Shown: one piece after another, positions 1 through 9,014 of the stretch
Numbering within the stretch: position 1 is the stretch's first letter
Layout: each line of letters starts with the position of its first letter
Source: Phanerochaete sordida
Taxonomy: Eukaryota; Basidiomycota; Agaricomycetes; Polyporales; Phanerochaetaceae
NCBI GenBank assembly: GCA_019973155.2
Contig: BPQB01000134.1
Coordinates: 1-48,538, forward strand
DNA length: 48,538 nucleotides
Reading direction: 5' to 3'
Made by a program: the position numbers and the translations under genes
The notes under the pieces: generated by a model
Told to the model about the DNA's origin: nothing
Databases searched by the model: none
Seen by the model: the letters and a program-made list of their open reading frames with translations, nothing else

Positions 1-1100
1 TGAATTTGCTAAGTATTAGGCGCCGAACGCTCCCCGCCAAAATCCCGACGAATCCGCCCAGCCGCTTCTTCGAAGCTCGCCCCCAGGCGGGCGGAGATTG
101 AATCGGCCACGTGGGTTCCCGAGCCTACCGGTGACGGGTTCGATCTGGCGACCTAGAAGCTTGCCTCTGTCACCCAGATTTTGGCTATTTTGCCGCTGGG
201 CTTCCGACCGCGGCAGGTGCGAGGTTGCTTTTGGCCGTGTCGCTGTCGTTGGTTCCTCGCTTTCTCGCTTCCACCGCCATCGCTCGCACCCTTTCCCGCC
301 CGCGCTTCCAGCCCATGCTCGTGCGTACTGTCCATCTCTCTGCTGCGTCTGTCACTCACTCTGCCCCCCTGCAGACTCTCCCGAAACTGCACGAAACGCA
401 AGCCCAAGACTGTTCACGCACCTCGCCGTGCCGTCCGCGTGCAGCTCCCTCCCTTGCGCGTGCGCCGCGCTATCGCCGCAATCGTCAGTATCGCAGCTCA
501 CGCCCGTTGGGAGTCAGACCGACCTCGAGAGAGGGTTGTAGACCAGCATGCAACTAGTTAGGAATGTGAGCAGCCCTTCCCTGCCCTCTCTCTTCTCCAG
601 ACTGACCTTCCCAGGCACCTGCAACTTGAAGCCGTCACGACACCCTGCACACCTCGGAACGTCAGCAACGCAAGTCGGCATGAAGCGTAAAGACTTACCG
701 GGCCCCTGCGTCTCGCCACGTCGCGGGATCGCCAGCTATCAAGTCGAAATCCCGCCCCGGCCTCCAGTGCGTGCCCCGCTCTCTCCAGCCGCGAGCCACG
801 CCGAGACTGACCTTCGCACTCAGGCGCACTCTCTGCACCTCTCTGAGGCCTGAAGACTCCTCGACGAGTCGGTCGCGGGACGGCGGCGATACGTCGAGTC
901 AGCGCCCGGCGACGACAGCCGCACGGCGAGCCTGCCGCGGGATCGCGAAATATCGAGTCGGCGCCCGGGGCACTCTATGCGCCCGAAATCGCGCTCTTCG
1001 GCGTCCGTGACAGTGCCGCGGCGACGTCCATGACCGCCGCGCGTGCTGCGACAGCAAGAGCCACGGCGGCACAGTCGTCTGCGTGCGCGCGAACACGAGG
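1..1100. other. GC-rich stretch without a supported gene
   Basis: Several frames are open on both strands, but this is what GC-rich DNA gives by chance: the translations are rich in Arg, Ser and Pro, have no recognisable domain, and no frame is favoured. CT-rich patches occur around 150-400 and 560-620, as in fungal leaders, but no convincing start and exon follow. Confidence 0.4.
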
Positions 1101-1159
1101 TACGCCCGTCTGCGCCGTCGGTGCCTTCTCGCCGCTCACACGTCGTGCACAGCGACCCC

Positions 1160-1460
1160 GGCCGCGGGAACGCGATCCGTCGTCTCGGCGCGATCCTGGT
1201 CACCGAACGCCGGGACAGCGTGCTGGCATGGGCGACGACCCTCGGTGATGACGGCGCGCGGTGTCGGCCGCGGGAACGCGATACGTCGTCTCGGCGCGGT
1301 CCCGGTCGCGGGACGCTGACACACGGCGTCGGCACTTGCAGGTGCCCTCGGCAATGAAGACGCTCCCCGTTGTCGGAGTGCCGCACGGCGCTGCGCGCTG
1401 CCTTCGCTCGCGGGAACGCGATACGTCGTCTCGGCGCGATCCCGGTCGCCGGACGCGACC
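1160..1460. repeat. Diverged tandem repeat with CGGGAACGCGATACGTCGTC core
   Basis: A near-identical core (CGGGAACGCGATMCGTCGTC followed by TCGGCGCG) occurs three times, near 1165, 1269 and 1411, each followed by a related GATCCYGGTCRC segment. Spacing is about 104 and 142 nt, so the copies are tandem but with indels. Weaker relatives may lie near 905 and 940. No gene is evident in it. Confidence 0.65.
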
Positions 1461-1639
1461 CTGTCCTCTCGGCACCTGCAGCAGCTTCCGACGACGGTGG
1501 CGGGCTCGTGCGCGTGCGGGTTCGGCTGCGGGGACGCGGTGGATGGCTGCGCGCCGCGGGAACGCCGGGTCGCGATGCGCGCGCGGCGGACGAAGATCGC
1601 GCTCCAGCGCGGCGATGCGTGCGTGCGCCGCCACTGCAC

Positions 1640-1890
1640 GTTGGCCATGGGACGAGGAGCATTGGGCGCGCGTGCTGGAGGCCGTGCGAAGACGACAGGT
1701 CGAGGTCGGCCAAAAATGCATTTTCGTGCATTTTTGTGGGCGGCGGTGAAGATGGCGCTCTAGCACGACGTCGCGGGCGCGGGACGCCGCGAGATGGCGG
1801 TCGCAGGAAGAGGAGCATCGGGCGTGGGTGCTGGAGGCCGCGGGAACACGAACAAGCGAGGTCGCCGAAGGTGCATTTTCATGGACGGCG
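1640..1890. repeat. About 155-bp tandem duplication (two clear copies, a weaker third)
   Basis: The segments 1640-1735 and 1795-1890 align along most of their length: GAGGAGCAT, GTGCTGGAGGCCG, GAGGTCG and TGCATTTTC occur in the same order. Part of the motif recurs near 2040-2100 (CCAAAAATGCAG). Read on the plus strand both copies encode an EEH-x-A-x-VLEA-like peptide, so the unit may once have been coding. Confidence 0.6.
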
Positions 1891-1905
1891 CGCGGGGCGG
1901 CGAAG

Positions 1906-2775
1906 GTGAGCACGGCGTGCACGGCGCGGACGGCCGCGGATCGCTGACGCGTCTGTTCTAGTGCTTTTCGCAGCACTGGGCGCACACGCCCCGCACGTCT
2001 CGACCTCTTCCACAGACCTCGACGCCGTGCGCGCGGTCGGGGCGGTCGCCGGAAGCCCAAAAATCGAATTTGCCAAAAATGCAGTTTCTCGCTGCGAATG
2101 CCGGGCGAACGTGAGTACGGCGTGTGCGGCGCGGACGAACGTGGATCGCTGACGTACCGCGCGCTGTACAGTTCCCTGCCTGCTCTCAGCCTCCTCCATC
2201 GACATCGCCCTCCTGCGCAGCGCGACCATGTTTTGGCGGCGCGGCTTCGACTTCGGCGGCAGCGGCGGGACATCCACGCGAGCGGCAGCATGCTGCGCTT
2301 GCAGCGGCGGTCGCGGGGCGTCGGGAAAACGCGTCGACGAAAACCGAGCATTCGCGTCCTGCAGCGCGCCGGCACGCGTGAGTACCTTCGCGACCAGCGC
2401 AAAAGCGTGACGCTGACGTACCTCGCGCAGTGCAGCCGTCTCGACGTCGTCATCGCCCGCTCCTCGACACCTTCCTGCGCCCTCGACGCCCTCGACGCGT
2501 CTTCTGGCGACAGCGACCCGCGTGCCGCCGCGCGATTCTGGACCCAGATCCGCGGGCACAGGGATGCATGGCCCACCGAGGACAGCTCAGACAGGCGGCG
2601 CGCGGAGCCGCGCGTCGTGGAACCACACGAGACGAGAGCGGCGCGCGCGACTCGCCGTGCTGGCGAGCGCGCGGGAGGCACATTCAGGACCGCAAAGCGA
2701 TGCGCGGCGGCGCGACGATACCCTCGCGAGCCCGCCGCGCGCGACAAGGACGCCCGCGGGGTGCCCCGCGGGTGA
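1906..2775 (+). pseudogene. Possible intron-bearing ORF remnant in GC-rich repeats
   Basis: Three intron-like stretches sit in a row: 1906-1961, 2111-2171 and 2379-2430, each with a GTGAGY donor, a CTGAC branch point and a CAG or TAG acceptor, and related to each other in sequence. Joining the flanks 1962-2110, 2172-2378 and 2431-2775 gives one continuous frame that ends at a TGA at 2773-2775. The product is Ala/Arg-rich with no domain I know and no clear start. It may be a decayed gene, a transcribed repeat or a chance reading of GC-rich DNA. Confidence 0.25.
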
Positions 2776-3410
2776 ATGCTGAGACATATCATACATATTA
2801 AAGAGAGGCCGCCGCGAAAGCTCGTCGGGACACGTACCCCCGCGTGAGCGAGTACCGGCGGCGAGAGGCATCTTCATGAACCGGCGCGGCGGCGTCCGTG
2901 TGCGCGTTGGGGCTTCGTCCCTTGACGTGTGCGTGGCGTCGACGCGGCGTTAAATCGAGCTTTCTAGTCGGGGGTGCAGCCGCGGCGGGCGAGAGGGGTG
3001 GAACGGCGGAGGGACGGTGCAGGGAACAGTGTAGAGACCCGAGGCAGCTGTACGACGTACCTAGAGCAATAGGACAGTGAGTGCAGGCACAGGAACGTCG
3101 AGGACGCACGTACCGGCAGCACTCTGTGCTGGTGGTGGTGCGGGGAGGGGAGGAGGACAGGGAGACAGTGTGGCTGGCACTGTCTTCCTGCCCTCCGGCA
3201 CCCTGGGAAATCCATAAACAATCAGACAGGCGTGCTGCTGCGCCTCGCAGCCTCGGAGTGTGTCAGGTAACCTCCCGAGGACTGCATCAATCATGTCCGA
3301 GCCTCGTGCCGCTGCTGTGACCGGCCCCGTCTTGACATGCTTGCACCCATCAGACATTTTCGGGGTGAGTTCTTTGCATTCCCTTTCCCTCCAGGATTGT
3401 TGTAGAGGAT
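2776..3410. other. No gene seen
   Basis: Short open frames exist on both strands but none has codon structure, introns or a domain. It leads into the foldback region. Confidence 0.4.
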
Positions 3411-3471
3411 TTGACAGTGAGGAATACTCCATGCAACAATGTCCGTTGCATGGGCTATTCCTCGCTGTCAA
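3411..3471. repeat. Hairpin 1: 27-nt inverted repeat, 7-nt loop
   Basis: The arms 3411-3437 (starting TTGACAGTGAGG) and 3445-3471 (ending CCTCGCTGTCAA) are complementary at 24 of 27 positions around the loop AATGTCC. This is the cleanest foldback of the cluster. Confidence 0.85.
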
Positions 3472-3503
3472 TGACTCAAGCAGCAGCTCAATTAAATTAT
3501 TGT

Positions 3504-3534
3504 GTCCCTACCACATGCAGATTTTTGTAGGGAC
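3504..3534. repeat. Hairpin 2: 8-nt perfect inverted repeat
   Basis: GTCCCTAC (3504-3511) pairs with GTAGGGAC (3527-3534) across a 15-nt loop. Confidence 0.6.
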
Positions 3535-3576
3535 CCAGCAGGCATTCCGGCCTGCCAGAGTCCGACAGCGGTTTCA

Positions 3577-3624
3577 AGGGCCCCCGTAGAGGCGCCATCA
3601 AACACGCCCTGTCACCGGGGCCCT
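3577..3624. repeat. Hairpin 3: GGGCCCC foldback
   Basis: AGGGCCCCCG near 3577 faces CGGGGCCCT near 3616, with further partial pairing of GGCG and CGCC inside. Confidence 0.5.
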
Positions 3625-3645
3625 AGTGCGGCACTCAGCAACGTT

Positions 3646-3689
3646 ATCGCGTTCGGAACGGCCACTGGAATGACCGTCCCGAACGTGAT
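3646..3689. repeat. Hairpin 4: 16-nt inverted repeat, 12-nt loop
   Basis: ATCGCGTTCGGAACGG (3646-3661) and CCGTCCCGAACGTGAT (3674-3689) are complementary at 14 of 16 positions. Confidence 0.75.
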
Positions 3690-3853
3690 CCCTGCAGTAG
3701 CTCGCGCCCGCGGCACACACCACCGCTCACCTGCTGCCGCCGTGACCGCAGCAAGCTGCGTGGCCAGAGGAGCACAGACGGCTGCGGACCGCCACGGGGT
3801 TTCCGCGAGCGGCATGCGGTCACGACAGGCTCGACGGAGCACCTCCCCGCGTC

Positions 3854-3915
3854 GTCGCCCGGAGTGCGTACATCTGGGGTGCGACACCCCAAGTGTACGT
3901 GCTCCGGGCAGCGAC
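3854..3915. repeat. Hairpin 5: about 28-nt inverted repeat, 3-nt loop
   Basis: The arms 3854-3881 and 3885-3915 pair along nearly their whole length around the loop CGA (GGGGTG facing CACCCC, then GTACA facing TGTAC, then CCGGAG facing CTCCGG). A few mismatches and a small bulge are present. Confidence 0.8.
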
Positions 3916-3963
3916 AGCGGCAGATGCGTCGAGCCCTAATTTCCAGTCTGGTGGAGCTGTGCA

Positions 3964-4027
3964 CGCACCTGCCGACGCACGGACAAGGACGACGCATCTT
4001 CGCGTCCGTGTGAGCGTGGCAGGCGCG
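3964..4027. repeat. Hairpin 6: imperfect inverted repeat
   Basis: CGCACCTGCC...CACGGAC (3964-3984) faces GTCCGTG...GGCAGGCGCG (4004-4027), with a few unpaired bases. A perfect 7-bp foldback (GCGGAGC T GCTCCGC) follows at 4149-4163, and an 8-bp pair (ATCGCGAG / CTCGCGAT) lies at 4517-4548. Confidence 0.55.
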
Positions 4028-4549
4028 GGATCCCACGCCAGTTGGACACACCGCGATGGTGGGAATCTGCCGGTACGTCACGGGATTGCTCCATGGCCGC
4101 AGTTTCGGCGACGCTGACTCATCGCGACAGACCGCGCAATCCGCACAAGCGGAGCTGCTCCGCGCAGACCATGCACGATGCCGCCTGGGAAGTGACTGGG
4201 AGCCGAGCAAGGTTTGCGAGTCCGTACCGCGGCAGCGTCAGAGGTAGCAATCGCAGCGTCCACCCAGGCATTCTGGTATGTAGCAGCTGGCCACCAGGGT
4301 GCGTACGCTAGAAATCATTATCTCTCGCCCTATCTTTGAGCTTGTGTGACGCTGGTGTCAGTGGCCCAGTGAGGTCGCGATAGCGAGGCGCTGCGGGCCG
4401 GCAGCAGACAGTGCGTCGGTCACGGAACGCGGGTGAGTAGGCAGCGAGATGAAGAAGCATCCCTAACTTTGCAGAAGGATTGCAGAGCGGAACCTCTGCG
4501 CTTCAGCTTGAATGAAATCGCGAGAGATCATGGGAGATCACTCGCGATC

Positions 4550-5720
4550 TAGCCTGCTCGCCGGTAAATGCCCAAAATATGCCCTCATGCCCAGTCTTAC
4601 AATGGCAGCTGCACAAAAGGGATCAGTCTGGCATTGTTAATGGATTGAGAGGCATACGAGACCGCCCTTGCGAGAGCAGTCGAAGTCCAGACTGCGTTTG
4701 AAGAGACCGCATTCGACAGCGAGTCTGCTAGCCAGCAGTGATTGCCCCGCATTGAGGAGTGTCTGCAATAATTTTCTTGGCTATTTACGTCAGTGAACCA
4801 GCAAATATAGGCCGTGAATGTGTTTGCAAAGTTCCTTGTCCCGCACGGACGGCAAACCGGACAGAGCGGGAATGTGCAGTCTATCGTGATTATCGGGCGC
4901 CTTGCCGGCCGAAAATCTGCCGGACGCCACAAAGCTGCAGCTAAGCGCTTTGTCCTCCTCCCTCCATGTCGGATTTTTTGGCCCACGTCCCGCAGCTAGG
5001 TAGGCGACCTGCGGCATCATAGGCGCTGAAATCGAGATGCAGGGAGCCAGATCCAGCTGGTAGACAAGCGGCGAGAGGCGTATTTCGGCAGGAAACGAGA
5101 GGAAACGGCAGGTACGCTTCCAGGCCGTTGTCGCGCGACGACGAAAGTTCCAGCGCACCGGACAGTTCAAGGGTGCGTTTACATCCATCAGACGGCGATA
5201 AGGCGTTGACATTTGGCATGACGTCGCGTCCGCTGCGCTTTCCAGGCCGAATACGCGTGCAAACGGGTCTTCTCGTTCACGCGCCGTCAGCCTCTCGCGT
5301 CGCCCGCTGGTACACCAGGTGCGATCTCCGCCCCACGCACCAAAGTCTGACTTGCTTTAGACGCTGGTTGTACGGTCCGCGGCGACGCAGGTCATCCCCT
5401 GTGGCCAAGATATGCGGAATCGTGTCGTAACGCGCGCTGGCACAATCCGCTCCTCCTCCCTTGCTACGACCCCACTCGCGGGCTCCGACACGCCGGATGG
5501 TGACCCCGAGCGCTCATCAGGCAGCGCCACCATCTGTCGACGACCCTGGCGTAGCGTCGTGGCCTTCTCCGCGTGCGATCCCGCAGGCTAAGCTTGCGAA
5601 AGCAGGACAGGCCTTGCCCGTTTCCCTCGCGTCCTCGTCTGCCACCTCGGAACCATCGCGGCGACCCCAGCCGTCAAGGACTCCGAGAGCGAGTTGCTTC
5701 AGGTGCTCGGGGTCTGGCAG
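4550..5720. other. No gene seen
   Basis: Mixed composition; open frames under about 140 codons overlap on both strands with no domain. The end (from about 5690) is the promoter of the short candidate gene that follows. Confidence 0.4.
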
Positions 5721-5731
5721 GGCTCCGGGGA

Positions 5732-5738
5732 TGTATAA
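5732..5738 (+). promoter_or_regulatory. TATA box and CT-rich leader of the short candidate gene
   Basis: TATAAAT stands about 90 nt upstream of an ATG at 5826, and the interval is strongly CT-rich, the usual layout of an expressed fungal promoter and leader. Confidence 0.5.
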
Positions 5739-5825
5739 ATGGAGCGCGAATGCGGCCCATTTCCACATCCCCAGTTCCCTCTCGTCTCTGCTTTCACCTC
5801 CACCTCCACACTTGCCCCTTCCCCA

Positions 5826-5987
5826 ATGCCCTCGGCGACGACGAGCCCCTACGTCTTCTCGCCCCTTCTCGCCATCCTCTCGCTGCTATCCCCGCCCTCT
5901 CAGTCGTCCTTTGCATCTACCGCCGCGGACACGCTGCGCCATCCACCGCTCAAATGCGGTCGCGCTTCCGAAGCGTTCGCACGGTAG
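5826..5987 (+). CDS. Short hydrophobic peptide, possible small secreted protein
   Basis: A 53-codon frame starts at an ATG in good context (CCCCAATGCC), right after the TATA box and CT-rich leader. After a few polar residues it has a hydrophobic stretch (LLAILSLL) and then Ser/Ala-rich sequence, like a signal peptide followed by a small mature part, with a single Cys. The stop lies inside an intron-like stretch (5984-6034); splicing it would add only a few codons. I recognise no family. It may also be the first exon of the spliced block downstream, or chance. Confidence 0.35.
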   Translation: MPSATTSPYVFSPLLAILSLLSPPSQSSFASTAADTLRHPPLKCGRASEAFAR

Positions 5988-7039
5988 CGCTGCTTACCCT
6001 TCGCTTACCACCACACTAACCATTCAAATCGTAGAAATTCTGTCGTCCGGGCTCGTTGAAGTGCTTGCACGCCCTATGGTTTGCCAAGGTGAACGGCTTC
6101 ACTGCTTGTAATGAAAGCATTTACGAACCTCATGTACTCTCAGAGACCCCATACACAACACTATAGAAAGGAGCACTGAGAGAGGTAAGGTGCAGCCGTC
6201 TACCCCTCCATGTCAAGAGCTTGCGAGCTCGACGGCTCGTCCGCTTACCCATTCAAATTACTAACGCTTTCGTCCTACTAGGCTATTCTCGAGGCGGAAG
6301 TGTGGCGTGCCGTTGGTACTGATTGAGCAACACAAGTAAGTGCGTCGTTTGTTCAGATTCAATGAGAATGTTACCGCTCACGTACAACCGTTAGAACTCG
6401 AATCAAATGAATGCAAAACGAATGAAAACGCTATCTGCCAGGGCGATAGTCGTAGGTAAGCTACTTTGCCTACTCTCGCGTCATTATACTAATGCATATT
6501 ACTCTGCAGTTAATCAAGACCACGTTTGTTCGCGATGCTGTTCGGTGCCGCGCCTCTGTCCGCGGTCCTCCACTCGACCACAGTCACGTCGTGCGGAGAC
6601 CGTTTTCCCGGACGGCGGCGCGAAGCCGCAGCCGCCGCTCGCCCTGCCGTTCTCGACTGGCATTGCGTGCACCGCGCTCAGCACCGCCGTCTGCGTATAT
6701 CGGGCGCATACCGGCAAGCGCACCTCTCACCGTTGACCGCCCACATGCATTGGTCCGGTTAGCCGGAGGCCTCGGGAACCGACTACCCGCCAGTGGACGG
6801 TCATCCACGACGTCGTTCCCTACGCGATGTCTGCGGACATCGCCGAAGAGGTACGTCAGCGCTGTCTTCATCCGCCATTCATTCAACTCATGGCTGTTCC
6901 CGAAGACTCGGCCCTCTGATTCTCCCGCGGCCGCCCGGCACGTCTCGTGCGCTCCTCGCTCGACGTCGCGCCAGATTACGCCAGATTCGCTCGTCGGCAC
7001 ATACTGGGCAGCGGCACGAATGCCCATTGCAACCCGACG

Positions 7040-7650
7040 ACGAGCTGCCCCTGCGCTGCGACGTCTAGGTGAGCGCAGCCCGCTGTCGCGCGCGTCCTAT
7101 GGACTGATCCGAAGGCACTTTCCAGCGAACGCGTACGGCCGCGGTGTCTACCCAAGCACCGCGAGAAGGCAACCAGCCGCCGTCATCGCTAAACGACTGC
7201 GAGCCTGGTCGGGTGCACCGCGCTCACTGGCAGCAGTCTCGTCGGTAATTAACAGGCCCGTGCCGGCCGCGTCGACGGCTACCGATTGACTACACGCCCC
7301 TGCTGGCCGGCTGGAGGCCGTGCGAGCCGGCTGCACGCGACGTCCTCTGATGGTACGTTGTATCTGGCTCTGTCGCAGTGAATGCAATTGAATAATTGCT
7401 CTCGTAGGCCTCGCGGGACCCTGATCGTCCCGCTGCCAACCAAATGCCGCCTGCGCCATGCAGGCGACGTGGTGCCGCGTTTGCTCGTCGGCACCGAACC
7501 AGTGGCAGTCTCGACGGTCCGCGTAGGTTTGGCAGCGGGTCGCGCCTTAGCGTCGAGGTGAGCCGAATCGCTGTGCCGTGCGCTCTCTATTGCGACTCAT
7601 CCGACGGCATTTTGTAGCGAGCGTGTACGAGTGCTGCGTCGATTCTGACA
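7040..7650 (+). repeat. Duplicated exon-intron segment (copies near 7060 and 7548)
   Basis: The intron-like sequence 7069-7125 and its downstream flank resemble 7558-7617 and its flank: GTGAGC donor, CGCTGT, GACTSATCCGA, GGCAYTTT and CGARCGYGTACG follow in the same order. Spacing is about 490 nt, so a module containing an intron was duplicated. Confidence 0.5.
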
Positions 7651-8005
7651 CGACGAGAACTTGAACCGCCGCCAACAAACCGCGGACCTGGCCGCGCCGC
7701 GTCCCTTTGACCTTTACACTGCTTACCGATACCTTCTAGTCCACATAGCGGACATTTGTTACTGTTCCAGCAGCTCGTCTAACTAGGGTAAGTGACGGCT
7801 GTGTTCTTGTCCACAAGCAAGACTAACTATCAGACAGGCCGAACACTGCTTGATATACAGGCATCTTAATTATACGCTGGTAAGCACGGTCCGTTGCCAA
7901 GGATCCTACAAGCTAATTATGAGACGTAGGGTAAAGATGCGCGAGTCCGATGCGGGCCTTATACTATGCATCCGATGCGACCGTTCAGTTCCCTGAGCCC
8001 TCTAA

Positions 8006-8949
8006 CTCTCGAAATGCAGAAGACTGGGTAAGTAATTATTACTCCCACTCCTCGATCATTGAAACACGCTCACCTGATGATACTCCACCTTACAGGTGGT
8101 CTTGCTGTTATGCGGGGCCATAGCCTTTTGTTCAGGGTAAGTAGGACTGTATAAAGCTATCAACGACATTCGTTGTATCCTGACGACCTATATAGTCTAG
8201 ATCACCGGCCGTACGTACGCGACGCGAAAGCCGCGATCATGGCGGGTTTGCTCGTGCGCTCGCGGACAACAGTATATCAGTGAATGCGAGGTAAGCCTCG
8301 TATAGTGCTACCAACTGACATGATAACCAAGTTGTACCACAGCAACACGGCCTTGTGGTCGCTCGACTCCTTCAAACCTCTCGAAATGTACTTACCCTGT
8401 AAGTACTGTTCGTATTATCTATTTGTATCAATCTATATTGACACCCCTCAAATTAGGTCGACATCTAATCCCTCCCTGACTCATTGAAATCACTAGGCGA
8501 TGCCGTAAGTCCAATCTAGACTTTACATGGTTGCGTCGCTCTTACTCACCGCACTTGCACTCAGTCGGTCGTCCCGATAACGAATCGCTATTGGTGATAG
8601 TTACGGACGGCGCGAGTCATGAGTGACCCTCGGACGGGTAAGTCTTCACTTTTGTTTCGCTTTTGCTGGACTCATGGGCCTCGGAAACGCGTGCAGACCT
8701 CTCGCGAAGGCGTGTGATGTCGTGCTACAGCAGCCGCGGACGCACCGACGTCCTTATATCGACATACTCAACCACGCTTGAGGATCTACGCCTGCACAGT
8801 GAGTCTTCCGCGTTCCCTTCCGTGGGTTTCCCTCGAGGTTTTGTACTGACACCGTGACAACTCATGACTGTAGCCATCCAGGCCGACTGTATATCTACTA
8901 TACCAGTCATGTCAATCAATAGGACCCTCTCAAACCTCTCGAAATGTAC
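8006..8949 (+). repeat. Three copies of a CTCTCGAAATG motif just before splice donors
   Basis: CTCTCGAAATG occurs near 8006, 8378 and 8936, each 8-14 nt upstream of a good GTAAGT donor. The last two are longer (TCAAACCTCTCGAAATGTAC). After the third, GTACAA-TATC-TTGTAC forms a perfect small hairpin that ends next to the donor. Confidence 0.5.
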
Positions 8950-9014
8950 AATATCTTGTACTGTAAGTATCTTTGTATCATTTGTTTGGTATAATACTGA
9001 CACTGACCCTATAG

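Larger units (their letters stand above)
5984..9014 (+). other. Intron-dense stretch without a stable reading frame (candidate spliced non-coding transcript or decayed gene)
   Basis: At least a dozen plus-strand introns can be drawn with GT donors, CTAAC/CTGAC/ACTAA branch points and AG acceptors: 6185-6281, 6336-6394, 6456-6509, 6695-6762, 7069-7125, 7558-7617, 8028-8095, 8137-8195, 8399-8496, 8638-8696, 8799-8873 and 8963-9014. The intervening segments (40-140 nt) are open for a while in one frame or another, but no single frame survives when they are joined. All signals lie on one strand, which argues for a real transcript. It may be a long non-coding RNA, or a multi-exon gene that has lost its frame. 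Confidence 0.4.

Noticed and set aside
1200..2792. 530-codon open frame on the minus strand
   Set aside because: Arg/Ala/Ser-rich, no domain, and the complementary frames are equally open; it is a product of GC-rich repeats.
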